NCBI GenBank assembly: GCA_965215445.1 | Contig: CBDCDT010000002.1 | Location: forward strand, 124,001 to 188,000 | DNA length: 64,000 nt | Source: CBDBLK01 sp965215445 | GTDB taxonomy: Bacteria > Bdellovibrionota > Bacteriovoracia > Bacteriovoracales > Bacteriovoracaceae | Reading direction: 5' to 3' | In this document: one piece after another, positions 34,999-42,493 of the stretch | Layout of the letters: every line of letters starts with the position of its first letter | How positions within the stretch are numbered: position 1 is the first letter of the stretch | Position numbers and translations under genes: made by a program | Notes under the pieces: generated by a model | Seen by the model: the letters and a program-made list of their open reading frames with translations, nothing else | Told to the model about the DNA's origin: nothing | Databases searched by the model: none

Positions 34999-36072
34999 TC
35001 AAAAAGTCTTTTTTAGGGCAGAAAGGTGTTTTAGAATTTTCACGGTGGCACTGGCAAAGTGGTGTTCGCCGTTCAAGTTGAAATAGCGGTACGCCTTGGC
35101 GGTACGGGGTGCGAGTGCTTGAAATTCTTTTTTTGAAGTTTCGTATAAGAGATTGCGGATGCGGTACTTGGTGATGCCGGTTTTGATCTGGGGTAAATCT
35201 TTTAAGAACGGCAATTTTTTTCCCGTATAACGGGGATACTGTTTAAAATCGGGGCCAACGCCGGATAAAGCCAGCGTGGGAATTTCTATTTGTCCGCTCA
35301 ACCACTGGTCTTTGCCCTTGACGTAACCGAACAAACTCCCCCCTCGGCGCACAACCACTCTCAGCAAAGTTAAATCCAGCAGGTTAGAAGTTGTTTTTTC
35401 ACGGGTGGGCATCAAAGGAATCTCTCTCGGATCAGTCGATTCCCGCCTGGCCCGGCAAGATGCGCGCAGGGGGCAGGACGGACAATCCGCAGACCTGGCC
35501 TTGCAAAAGTGGCGGCCCACGTCCATCAGGCCCTCGTGAAATTGCCGTGGCCCCCACTTTTCCATATCGGCGAGGATTTCTCCCCGCTCGAAAAGTTGCA
35601 TCAAGGTTTTTTGCAGGCGCGGGCCTTTTTGCTCCCTCAAATAAAAAAACCGCGCAAGAACCCGCTCGACGTTGGCATCAATCGCCAGCGCTTTGCGATT
35701 CATCCCGATCGCCCACAAGGCCCCGGCGGTGTATTGTCCAATGCCGGGAATCCGGCACAAAGTTTTAAGCTCACCCGGAAAATCGCCCCCGTATTCTTCT
35801 TGTAAAACGATGGCGGCCTTGCGCAAATTTCTGGCGCGGCGATAGTAGCCCAACCCCTGCCACGCCTTGGTGACCTCCTCTTCAGAACTCGCAGCCAAAT
35901 CGGCGAGGGTGGGATACGTTGACACAAAACGCTCAAAGTGTTGAACCACTGTGGCGACGGTGGTTTGCTGGAGCATAATTTCAGAAACCAACGTGCGGTA
36001 AAGAGAGCGCTCTTTTCTCCAAGGAAGGTGCGAATATTCTCTTTTTGACCACTCAACCATTCTTTTGAACAT
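34999..36072 (-). CDS. mutY: A/G-specific adenine DNA glycosylase MutY
   Basis: Removes adenine mispaired with 8-oxoguanine; 357 residues. Catalytic E31 (SEIMLQQTTV) and D132 (IDANVERV) are present, with the helix-hairpin-helix around IPGIGQYTAGAL. The iron-sulfur cluster has the full Cys spacing C190-X6-C197-X2-C200-X5-C206. The C-terminal NUDIX-like domain that recognises 8-oxoG is present but diverged. ATG 36072 is preferred because CGGAGG lies 5 nt upstream; a TTG at 36129 lacks a good site. Confidence 0.93.
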   Translation of the reverse strand: MFKRMVEWSKREYSHLPWRKERSLYRTLVSEIMLQQTTVATVVQHFERFVSTYPTLADLAASSEEEVTKAWQGLGYYRRARNLRKAAIVLQEEYGGDFPGELKTLCRIPGIGQYTAGALWAIGMNRKALAIDANVERVLARFFYLREQKGPRLQKTLMQLFERGEILADMEKWGPRQFHEGLMDVGRHFCKARSADCPSCPLRASCRARRESTDPREIPLMPTREKTTSNLLDLTLLRVVVRRGGSLFGYVKGKDQWLSGQIEIPTLALSGVGPDFKQYPRYTGKKLPFLKDLPQIKTGITKYRIRNLLYETSKKEFQALAPRTAKAYRYFNLNGEHHFASATVKILKHLSALKKTF

Positions 36073-36151
36073 TTGGCCTCCGGTTTGCGCTCGCAATTTC
36101 AGGTAGTTACCCAATGTGGAACGGGCCAACCTTGAGCAAGCATGAATTATT

Positions 36152-37192
36152 GTGAAAAGTCAAATTGCGCTCTATTTCTTTTGTGCTGCCTGCTTGATGG
36201 CCGCGCTTTCCCAACGCCCTCCCTTCATCCCAAAGAGAAGGCCACTGCTCGAACCGCCACCCCCGGTCAAAGCGCGCGCTTACGTTCTGGGAGAAAAATC
36301 CCACCTGATTTATAAGGAAATCAAGGCCCACAAACGCCTGCACCTGATGCACTTGTTTACCCCCAGTGGAATGCATTTGACTGCACTTTTGTGTCTGCCC
36401 GCCTGGTTTTTGCGCCGGAGGAGAAAAATTTTTTTGCTCATCTTAGCCAGCATTTTTGCCACTTGTCTGGGGCTGGGAGCGGCCGAGAGTTTCAGGCGTA
36501 TGTGTCTGGTTCTGGGGGTGAGCAGACTCGCCCGGCGCTTTAGTTTTGCCACCGTCGCACTGGGATTTGGCCTCGATCTTCTGATTGGTTTTTGGCAAAG
36601 GGGCGCTTTCCTCCCTTCCATTAGTTGGTCGATGAGTTTGCTGTTTATGGGAACCATTGTGCTGCAAAGGTTTGAATCCAAACGCTCTTTATACATGGGC
36701 CTTTTGGGTGCGCAGGCGCTGGTGGGTTTGGCCTTCAATCAGGCGATCTACCCCTTGGGCCTTCTCTGGAGTTGGGCGATGGTGGCGCTCTTTCCCCTCT
36801 TCTTTCCCTTCTTTGTAGTGGAAAGTTTTCTCTGGCCCGGACTTTCCGCCTCGTCCCTGTTCCTTTTCCTGGTGCAAACCCTCTCGTTGGGAGCAGGCCC
36901 GGGTTTGCCCGCAAGTCTTGGATTTTTCTTTTGCGTTTCCTACTTTGCCGGACTTTGGCCCTTTCTCATCCGCCGCATAGGCCTGTTTGCCCTCGTCGCC
37001 TCACTACTTCCCTACGGCCTTCCCAATCTTCCCCGGCACTATCAAAGGCCGCCGACTTTTCCCTTTCCTCCGCCAAAACTATATCAAAAGAAAAGCATCC
37101 ACACATGGGGAGTGCAATTTTTCTATCACAATAAAATGGTTTGTCGCGCCCGACTCCACCAATGGGGTTGGTCTACCAGGTGTCGGAAATGA
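36152..37192 (+). CDS. Short ComEC/Rec2-like membrane protein
   Basis: A 346-residue protein starting at GTG 36152 with about eight membrane helices. The block LHLMHLFTPSGMHLTALLCL corresponds to the LxISGLHxG motif of the ComEC competence domain, and FRRMCLVLGVSRLARRFSFA to its RAxxM region. The N-terminal OB domain and C-terminal metallo-beta-lactamase domain of full ComEC are missing, so only the channel domain is present. It could be a truncated relic or a specialised transporter. Divergent from mutY. Confidence 0.6.
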   Translation: MKSQIALYFFCAACLMAALSQRPPFIPKRRPLLEPPPPVKARAYVLGEKSHLIYKEIKAHKRLHLMHLFTPSGMHLTALLCLPAWFLRRRRKIFLLILASIFATCLGLGAAESFRRMCLVLGVSRLARRFSFATVALGFGLDLLIGFWQRGAFLPSISWSMSLLFMGTIVLQRFESKRSLYMGLLGAQALVGLAFNQAIYPLGLLWSWAMVALFPLFFPFFVVESFLWPGLSASSLFLFLVQTLSLGAGPGLPASLGFFFCVSYFAGLWPFLIRRIGLFALVASLLPYGLPNLPRHYQRPPTFPFPPPKLYQKKSIHTWGVQFFYHNKMVCRARLHQWGWSTRCRK

Positions 37193-37281
37193 TTTAGTTT
37201 TCAAAGACCCACTGCGCCACAAGCGCAATGCATTAAAAATTAGGCCTTACCAACTAAAAGAAATTGTCTATAGTGGCCTCC

Positions 37282-38388
37282 ATGAATATCGGAGTACCCA
37301 AAGAAATTAAAGACAATGAAAACCGCGTGAGCGTAATTCCCTCCGGCGTCCGCCAACTGGTGGGTGCGGGAGGTGAAGTCTACGTTGAAAAGGGAGCGGG
37401 AGAGGGAATCGGCATCACCGACTCCGACTACCAAAGCGCCGGGGCCTGTATTGTTTCCAGCGCCAAAGAAGTTTTTGAACGTGCCGAGATGATTGTCAAG
37501 GTGAAGGAGCCACTGGAGTCCGAACTCAAACTGCTGCGGCCCAAGCACCTGCTCTACACTTTTCTCCACCTGGCCGCCGACAAGGCCCTCACGGAAAAGC
37601 TGATGCAAAGTGGTTGCACCAGCGTCGCCTACGAAACCATTCAATTGGAAAACGGCCGCCTTCCCCTGTTGGAACCCATGTCGGAAGTGGCCGGCAGAAT
37701 GGCGGTTCAAATTGGGGCGGACTATCTTCAAAGCAGCAACGGGGGCAAGGGCGTTCTCCTGGGCGGAGTTCCCGGTGTCAGGCGCGGCCGTGTGACCGTT
37801 ATCGGCTGTGGAGTGGCCGGCACCAACGCCATCAAAATGGCGGTGGGACTGGGGGCGCAGGTGACCGCCATCGACCTCAACCTCAATCGCCTTGCTTACA
37901 TGGACGACCTGTTTGGCAGTCGGGTGACCACCCTTTTTTCCAACGCAGACAATATTGAAGAGGCAGTTTGCCAGTCCGATCTGGTCATCGGTGCCGTCCT
38001 CATCCCCGGCGCCAAGTCTCCCAAACTGGTGACGAAAAAAATGATTTCCAACATGGAAAAGGGTTCCGTGATGGTCGATATTGCCGTCGATCAAGGGGGC
38101 TGTATTGAAACCTGCCGACCGACCACTCACCACGACCCCACCTTTGAAGTTGGCGGTGTCACCCACTATTGCGTGGCCAACATTCCCGGTGCCGTGGCCA
38201 AGACCTCTACCTATGCCCTCACCAATGTCACTCTCAAATACGCCGTCGACATCGCCAAGCACGGACTGCAACGGGCGGTGGAAATCGACCCGGCCCTGCG
38301 CCCAGGAGTGAACACCTGGCAAGGGGATTTGGTCTACCCGCAAATTGCCCACGACTTGGGCCTTCCCTTGAGAGAACTAGGTTTTTAA
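37282..38388 (+). CDS. ald: Alanine dehydrogenase
   Basis: NAD-dependent interconversion of alanine and pyruvate plus ammonia; 368 residues. MNIGVPKEIKDNENRVSVIP is the family N-terminus, with VKVKEPLESE and TFLHLAADK carrying the active-site Lys and His. The NAD fold is VTVIGCGVAGTNAIKMA with ID as the acidic end. Late blocks VDIAVDQGGCIET and YCVANIPGAV are typical. ATG 37282 gives the normal N-terminus although the ribosome site is weak. Confidence 0.95.
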   Translation: MNIGVPKEIKDNENRVSVIPSGVRQLVGAGGEVYVEKGAGEGIGITDSDYQSAGACIVSSAKEVFERAEMIVKVKEPLESELKLLRPKHLLYTFLHLAADKALTEKLMQSGCTSVAYETIQLENGRLPLLEPMSEVAGRMAVQIGADYLQSSNGGKGVLLGGVPGVRRGRVTVIGCGVAGTNAIKMAVGLGAQVTAIDLNLNRLAYMDDLFGSRVTTLFSNADNIEEAVCQSDLVIGAVLIPGAKSPKLVTKKMISNMEKGSVMVDIAVDQGGCIETCRPTTHHDPTFEVGGVTHYCVANIPGAVAKTSTYALTNVTLKYAVDIAKHGLQRAVEIDPALRPGVNTWQGDLVYPQIAHDLGLPLRELGF

Positions 38389-38455
38389 TCCGTCCGAAAT
38401 TTCCCCTTTGTGCCATCCGTTGAGAATCTTCTAACTTGGGGCATAATAAAGGGAG

Positions 38456-38929
38456 ATGACGGGAAATCGAAAAGCAGACATTCTTATACTGGTAAGTAGC
38501 GTTCTGGTCAGCTTGAGCGCGATCATTGCCCTGCTCTATGCCCGAGTCGCCTACCAAAGGCCTCTTCCTTCGGATACGGCAGAAAAGGAACAACTTTTAT
38601 TGGATACCAAAGAGAGAAATTATATCGGCAATTATAAAGTCGACAAGTTGGTCATCAACCCCTATTCCCGCGGCACAGGCCGCCTGCGCTTTCTGAATGT
38701 TGAAATGTACTTCCGGCCTTTTCATCCCGATCAAGTCGATTATTTTAAAAACCACAAGGCCTTTATCCACGATGTTATTATTGATATTGTCGGCCACATG
38801 ACCCCGAAGGAACTCAACTCCCTCTACGGCAAAATCCTACTCGAAAATCGCATTAAAAAGCGGGTCAACTCCCTTTTTCCCCGCCCGACTTTGCGCGAAG
38901 TTTTCTTTACTCGCTTTGTGGTTCAATAG
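38456..38929 (+). CDS. FliL-like protein
   Basis: A 157-residue protein with one N-terminal membrane helix (ILILVSSVLVSLSAIIALLY) and a periplasmic domain in the pattern of FliL, a stator-associated flagellar protein: VINPYSRGTGRLRFLNVEMY, then VIIDIVGHMTPKELN and the closing LREVFFTRFVVQ. No other flagellar gene is nearby, so flagellar function is uncertain. Its last 23 nt overlap a convergent gene. Confidence 0.65.
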   Translation: MTGNRKADILILVSSVLVSLSAIIALLYARVAYQRPLPSDTAEKEQLLLDTKERNYIGNYKVDKLVINPYSRGTGRLRFLNVEMYFRPFHPDQVDYFKNHKAFIHDVIIDIVGHMTPKELNSLYGKILLENRIKKRVNSLFPRPTLREVFFTRFVVQ

Positions 38930-39194
38930 ATTTTGCCTCACCGTTGATCGTCTCGGGTGTGGGAGAGGCCTCTTTTTTGTCTTGCTGAAAATCGAACGCG
39001 CGGGAAAATATAAGCTCTGAATGACGGGAAAAGGTCTGAATGGGGACTTTGGCATAAGCGGCGTTGGCGGTGTCATCGGGCAGAGAACCCAGATAATCAC
39101 CTACTTCCGACTTATTTAAACGGCCTTCGTGAAGCAACTTATCCCGCAGGCGCAAATCCAATTTCTTATCTTCCAAGGCCTTTGACAAACGCAT
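38907..39194 (-). CDS. Small soluble protein of unknown function
   Basis: A 95-residue hydrophilic protein starting at ATG 39194 with AAAAGGAG upstream. The first 50 residues are helical (LSKALEDKKLDLRLRDKLLH, then LNKSEVGDYLGSLPDD), and the tail is acidic and probably disordered. No signal peptide. No family is recognised; it overlaps the FliL-like gene tail to tail. Confidence 0.55.
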   Translation of the reverse strand: MRLSKALEDKKLDLRLRDKLLHEGRLNKSEVGDYLGSLPDDTANAAYAKVPIQTFSRHSELIFSRAFDFQQDKKEASPTPETINGEAKSIEPQSE

Positions 39195-39315
39195 AGCTTG
39201 ACTCCTTTTCCTGTGATTTGGCCCAAATTAACAGAGAATGAGTCACCTGACAAGACAACTCTAAATCGCTCCTTTAAAATCGTGTCCGACTCGAAAAACA
39301 AGGAGAATAAGGCCC

Positions 39316-39753
39316 ATGAATGACTCAATTAGTCAAAAACTCCAAAACTGTCACCTCGACCATGTGGCAGTCGCCGTGCAAAATCTCGATATGGCCCAAA
39401 AAATCTACCAGGCGATTGGAGTCGAGTTTGAATCCGAGCGCGAAATCGTCGAATCCCAGGCGGTACGCACCGCCTTTGGGAGACTCGACCAACGCGCCAG
39501 GCTAGAACTTCTCGAACCCCATGGAGAATCCGGCCCGATTCACCGCTTTTTAGAAAAACATGGCCCGGGAATCCATCATTTGTGCTTTCGAGTCCGGGAT
39601 GTGGCCGCCAAATGTGAAGAACTCAGAAAACAAGGCCTTACACTCATCTACGAAACACCGACTAAAGGGGCGCACAACTGCCTGATTAATTTTATCCACC
39701 CCAAATCCACGGGGGGGGTACTCATCGAGCTTTCCCAGTCTTTATCAAAATAA
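39316..39753 (+). CDS. mce: Methylmalonyl-CoA epimerase
   Basis: A 145-residue glyoxalase-fold enzyme that interconverts (R)- and (S)-methylmalonyl-CoA. Metal ligands are suggested by HLDHVAVAV (H16), GPGIHHLCFRV and GVLIELSQ. PTKGAHNCLINFIHPKSTGG is a family block. The start ATG 39316 has AAGGAG upstream. No mutase gene is in the window. Confidence 0.88.
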   Translation: MNDSISQKLQNCHLDHVAVAVQNLDMAQKIYQAIGVEFESEREIVESQAVRTAFGRLDQRARLELLEPHGESGPIHRFLEKHGPGIHHLCFRVRDVAAKCEELRKQGLTLIYETPTKGAHNCLINFIHPKSTGGVLIELSQSLSK

Positions 39754-39777
39754 CTTCCGTTGGTAGAATGATTAAAT

Positions 39778-40530
39778 ATGTATTCGCCCTACCTGCCCCG
39801 CATTTCCAGCATCAACAAAAGCTTCCTGATTATCAGTGGTGTTTGTTGCCTTTTCCAAATCCTGCTCGAATTAGGCGGCCACGGCCTCCTTCCCTTTTTG
39901 GGATTGTCGGCGGCCAAACTTTTTTCCGGGCACTTCTATCAACTCTTCACCTTTCCCTTCGTTCCCCACGGGTTGCTGGAGCTTTTGTTTAACGGATTGG
40001 TGCTGTGGTTTTTTGGTTCCGAGTTGGAAAATTTGTGGGGACGCTACCGCTATCTACAATTTGCCGTCTGTACGCTTTTGGGCCAGGCCATTTTTTATAT
40101 CATCCTGATGTCGGCCTTTTTTTCCCATTCCATTCTCTTCTCTTATCCTCTGAGCGGCCCCTCCGGCCTGTGTTCCGCCATCTGCGTGGCCTATGGAATC
40201 CTCTTCCCCAATCGCATCGTCTACCTCTATCTTTTTCCCGTGAAGGCCAAGTGGTTTGTCGCCATCATCATTTTGATCGGCCTGTATCAGGCACTTCCTT
40301 CAAAGGGCGGAGTCTACGCCTGGGCGCAACTGGCGGCGATGGGCAGTGGTGTGAGTTGGATGTGGGCGGTTTCTCAAATTCCGCGCGTGAATTTCAAAGA
40401 TTTAATCCCCCGTGACTGGTGGGGACTGAGGCGATCCAAGCGGCGTTCACCGCACCCAAGGCCCTACCTCAAGGTGGTTCACCCTCCGCCCGAAAACGAG
40501 CACGACCCCTCCAAAAAAACTTATCACTGA
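39778..40530 (+). CDS. Rhomboid-family membrane protein lacking the catalytic histidine
   Basis: A 250-residue protein with about six membrane helices. Rhomboid hallmarks: LFNGLVLWFFGSELENLWG in the second helix region and the serine motif SGPSGLCSAICVAYG, followed by FPNRIVYLYLFPVKAKWFV. In the last helix, where active enzymes have AHLGG, the sequence is YAWAQLAAMGSG: the catalytic His is replaced by Gln. It is probably an inactive (pseudo) rhomboid. The C-terminal 40 residues are cytosolic and basic. Confidence 0.75.
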   Translation: MYSPYLPRISSINKSFLIISGVCCLFQILLELGGHGLLPFLGLSAAKLFSGHFYQLFTFPFVPHGLLELLFNGLVLWFFGSELENLWGRYRYLQFAVCTLLGQAIFYIILMSAFFSHSILFSYPLSGPSGLCSAICVAYGILFPNRIVYLYLFPVKAKWFVAIIILIGLYQALPSKGGVYAWAQLAAMGSGVSWMWAVSQIPRVNFKDLIPRDWWGLRRSKRRSPHPRPYLKVVHPPPENEHDPSKKTYH

Positions 40531-40536
40531 AAATCG

Positions 40537-40617
40537 TCACATGGCCGGATTGTAAACGCAACGAAACCCGTAGAGTCCCTCGGCACCACCCTCGGTAAGA
40601 AAAGTCAGCATGGCCAC
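40537..40617. repeat. 81-bp exact direct repeat, copy A
   Basis: Identical to 40786-40866, the 3' end of the SUMF1 lipoprotein gene including its stop codon. Sequence diverges abruptly on both sides. Confidence 0.95.
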
Positions 40618-40677
40618 AACATTTCCAAAGAAGAGAAAAGGCAAAGAGGCGAGGGAAAAGAATCTGAAAAAAGACAT
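40537..40677 (-). CDS. Chimeric 46-residue ORF made by an 81-bp duplication
   Basis: ATG 40677 with TAAGGAG 6 nt upstream. The first 22 residues look like a signal peptide (MSFFRFFSLASLPFLFFGNV). The last 24 residues (VAMLTFLTEGGAEGLYGFRC, then VYNPAM) are identical to the C-terminus of the neighbouring SUMF1-domain lipoprotein. It may be the start of another secreted gene whose body was lost and fused to the duplicated tail. Expression is unknown, but the start signals look real. Confidence 0.55.
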   Translation of the reverse strand: MSFFRFFSLASLPFLFFGNVVAMLTFLTEGGAEGLYGFRCVYNPAM

Positions 40678-40687
40678 GGAAACTCCT

Positions 40688-40734
40688 TAGTTTTTGGGCC
40701 AGTCAAAGACAATCTTTGACCAGTACAAAAACTA
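40688..40734. repeat. 47-bp interrupted inverted repeat upstream of the chimeric ORF
   Basis: TAGTTTTTG ... GTCAAAGA CAA TCTTTGAC ... CAAAAACTA: two stem blocks of 9 and 8 bp separated by unpaired bases. It adjoins the ribosome site of the mini-ORF and could be an operator or a hairpin. A TTGACT box lies at 40753-40758 on the minus strand. Confidence 0.8.
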
Positions 40735-40785
40735 AAGCAAACTAAGAATAAAAGTCAAGCAGTTTTTTTATGCAAATGCGAAAAA

Positions 40786-40866
40786 TCACATGGCCGGATT
40801 GTAAACGCAACGAAACCCGTAGAGTCCCTCGGCACCACCCTCGGTAAGAAAAGTCAGCATGGCCAC
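40786..40866. repeat. 81-bp exact direct repeat, copy B
   Basis: The donor-like copy: it encodes the last 26 residues and stop codon of the SUMF1-domain lipoprotein. Confidence 0.95.
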
Positions 40867-42363
40867 GCCGGTGTCAGTTGCCGTTTGGGAATTTTCTTCT
40901 CCCATCCAGGCCCCACCGCGAACGGCAATGCTGCCGTCGGCACGCAACCAACGGCCAAAACCTTCATCGTGGTCATAGGAACTGGGAGGGGCCAAATCCA
41001 GCACGTCCAAGGGGGATACCGTGGTAGTGAGAGCACGCCAGGTCGGAGACATATCTATGTCTGGAGGCCCGTTTTCCACATCGAAAAGTGAGGAAAAACC
41101 CAGGGGGTCGCCTCCCCAGTCCACCCACTCACTCAGGTTGCCCCCTAAATCCCAAATTTCTTCTCCGCTCGAAAGTTCAAAAGTGCGACGTTGATTCTCT
41201 CCCGAGACAGAGCTGTTTCCGGTTTGGTCGTAGGGGTCGGTGGGGTCGTCTACAGACAATGCCTCGGCGGGGGAGCTGTCGGTATGGCCTTTGAAAATCG
41301 CACCACTGCCCGCACTACCCCCCACCCAATTGGCATCAACTCCCGCCAAGTCATAAACCAAGGTCATCCACTGGCGGTTGTTGATGAGAGAAAATTGTCC
41401 GGGAAAAATAGATTGAGACAAAGATCGACATTCGGAATAGGCCTGGTAGGCAGAAATCGTCATCCACGGCATATCAGAGGGCCTTGACTCCGGGCCTTCC
41501 AATCCATCTTTGGCCTCGTATTTCATCACGCAAAAGGGCCCCGTTTCGAGAGTTATATTGCCCAAAACGGGAATAAAGTTTTGCGGACATTCGGGAGCAA
41601 CCATCGCAATATAAATGCGGTCACTGTCTTGAAACACCTGCCGGTTGGAGTCTTGTGCTCTGGGAAGCAAGGGGTATTGAGTGGGCGTGCCCTGGCAATT
41701 GGCGCGATCAAATGCTTCAATCAAAATGGGAATACGGGGAATCCCCATCAAATAGTCAAAAGCGGGCAAGGCAATCTGGCTGTCTACGGGAGAGTTGTCC
41801 AACGAATCGCCGTCATTAATACAATTGGAAACCAAGTCGGCCTTGGAACTTTGAAGAGAAGAGCCGGGGTCGAGACTATAAAAACTCAAACGATACGACA
41901 GAGAACGCCCCGGCGTATTGCAATCCGAATTGAGTTGGGCGCTATCGCTTAAAATACTGTCATCTTCGCAGGCGACAAAACTGACTTTGGTATCGCTTTG
42001 CTGTCCACTCTGGCATTGCTCGATAGTGAGGGTCAAGGTGATGATAACTTCTCCCCCCAACAACTCTCTACCGACGGAAGCACAACTTAAATTGCCTTCA
42101 AGAGGTGCTGGCCCATCCCAGGCAATCACCGAAAAAACCCACTGTCCATTTTCAATTTCAAAATCGGATTCGCCCACACCAACATGAGGTATGGCAAAAG
42201 AACTTCCAGTGGAACGGTTCGAGCCATAGATCATAAGCATTCCGTCGGCACTCAAACCGTCGGCACCAACCACCACAAATTGTGCCGTACTCTTACCTTT
42301 TTTAGCACCACAAGCGGTCAACAAGCATACAAAGACAATCAAAATCATTTTTTGTACCGGCAT
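40786..42363 (-). CDS. Lipoprotein with C-terminal SUMF1 (formylglycine-enzyme-like) domain
   Basis: A 525-residue lipoprotein starting at ATG 42363 with AAGGAGG upstream; lipobox LTAC (Cys18). The first 270 residues are a Cys-containing strand-rich region of unknown type. From about 290 the SUMF1/FGE fold appears: FCVMKYEAKDG, MPWMTISAYQAYSECRSL, LINNRQWMTLVYDLAG, EIWDLGGNLSEWVDW, SIAVRGGAW and the closing GLYGFRCVYNP. Most such bacterial proteins are not formylglycine enzymes; they bind or scaffold. It is divergent, 130 bp away, from a giant lipoprotein gene; the same pairing recurs at 53-58 kb. Confidence 0.8.
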   Translation of the reverse strand: MPVQKMILIVFVCLLTACGAKKGKSTAQFVVVGADGLSADGMLMIYGSNRSTGSSFAIPHVGVGESDFEIENGQWVFSVIAWDGPAPLEGNLSCASVGRELLGGEVIITLTLTIEQCQSGQQSDTKVSFVACEDDSILSDSAQLNSDCNTPGRSLSYRLSFYSLDPGSSLQSSKADLVSNCINDGDSLDNSPVDSQIALPAFDYLMGIPRIPILIEAFDRANCQGTPTQYPLLPRAQDSNRQVFQDSDRIYIAMVAPECPQNFIPVLGNITLETGPFCVMKYEAKDGLEGPESRPSDMPWMTISAYQAYSECRSLSQSIFPGQFSLINNRQWMTLVYDLAGVDANWVGGSAGSGAIFKGHTDSSPAEALSVDDPTDPYDQTGNSSVSGENQRRTFELSSGEEIWDLGGNLSEWVDWGGDPLGFSSLFDVENGPPDIDMSPTWRALTTTVSPLDVLDLAPPSSYDHDEGFGRWLRADGSIAVRGGAWMGEENSQTATDTGVAMLTFLTEGGAEGLYGFRCVYNPAM

Positions 42364-42493
42364 AATTCCTCCTTGCAACTTAAGATTTTTCCCTATCATC
42401 GGGTATCTGTTTAAAAAGTTTGATTGTATTTTTTTAAATGGCCCTTGAAAAAATTAACTACATTCATACTCCCTGTTCGTCGATAGAGTTGGC

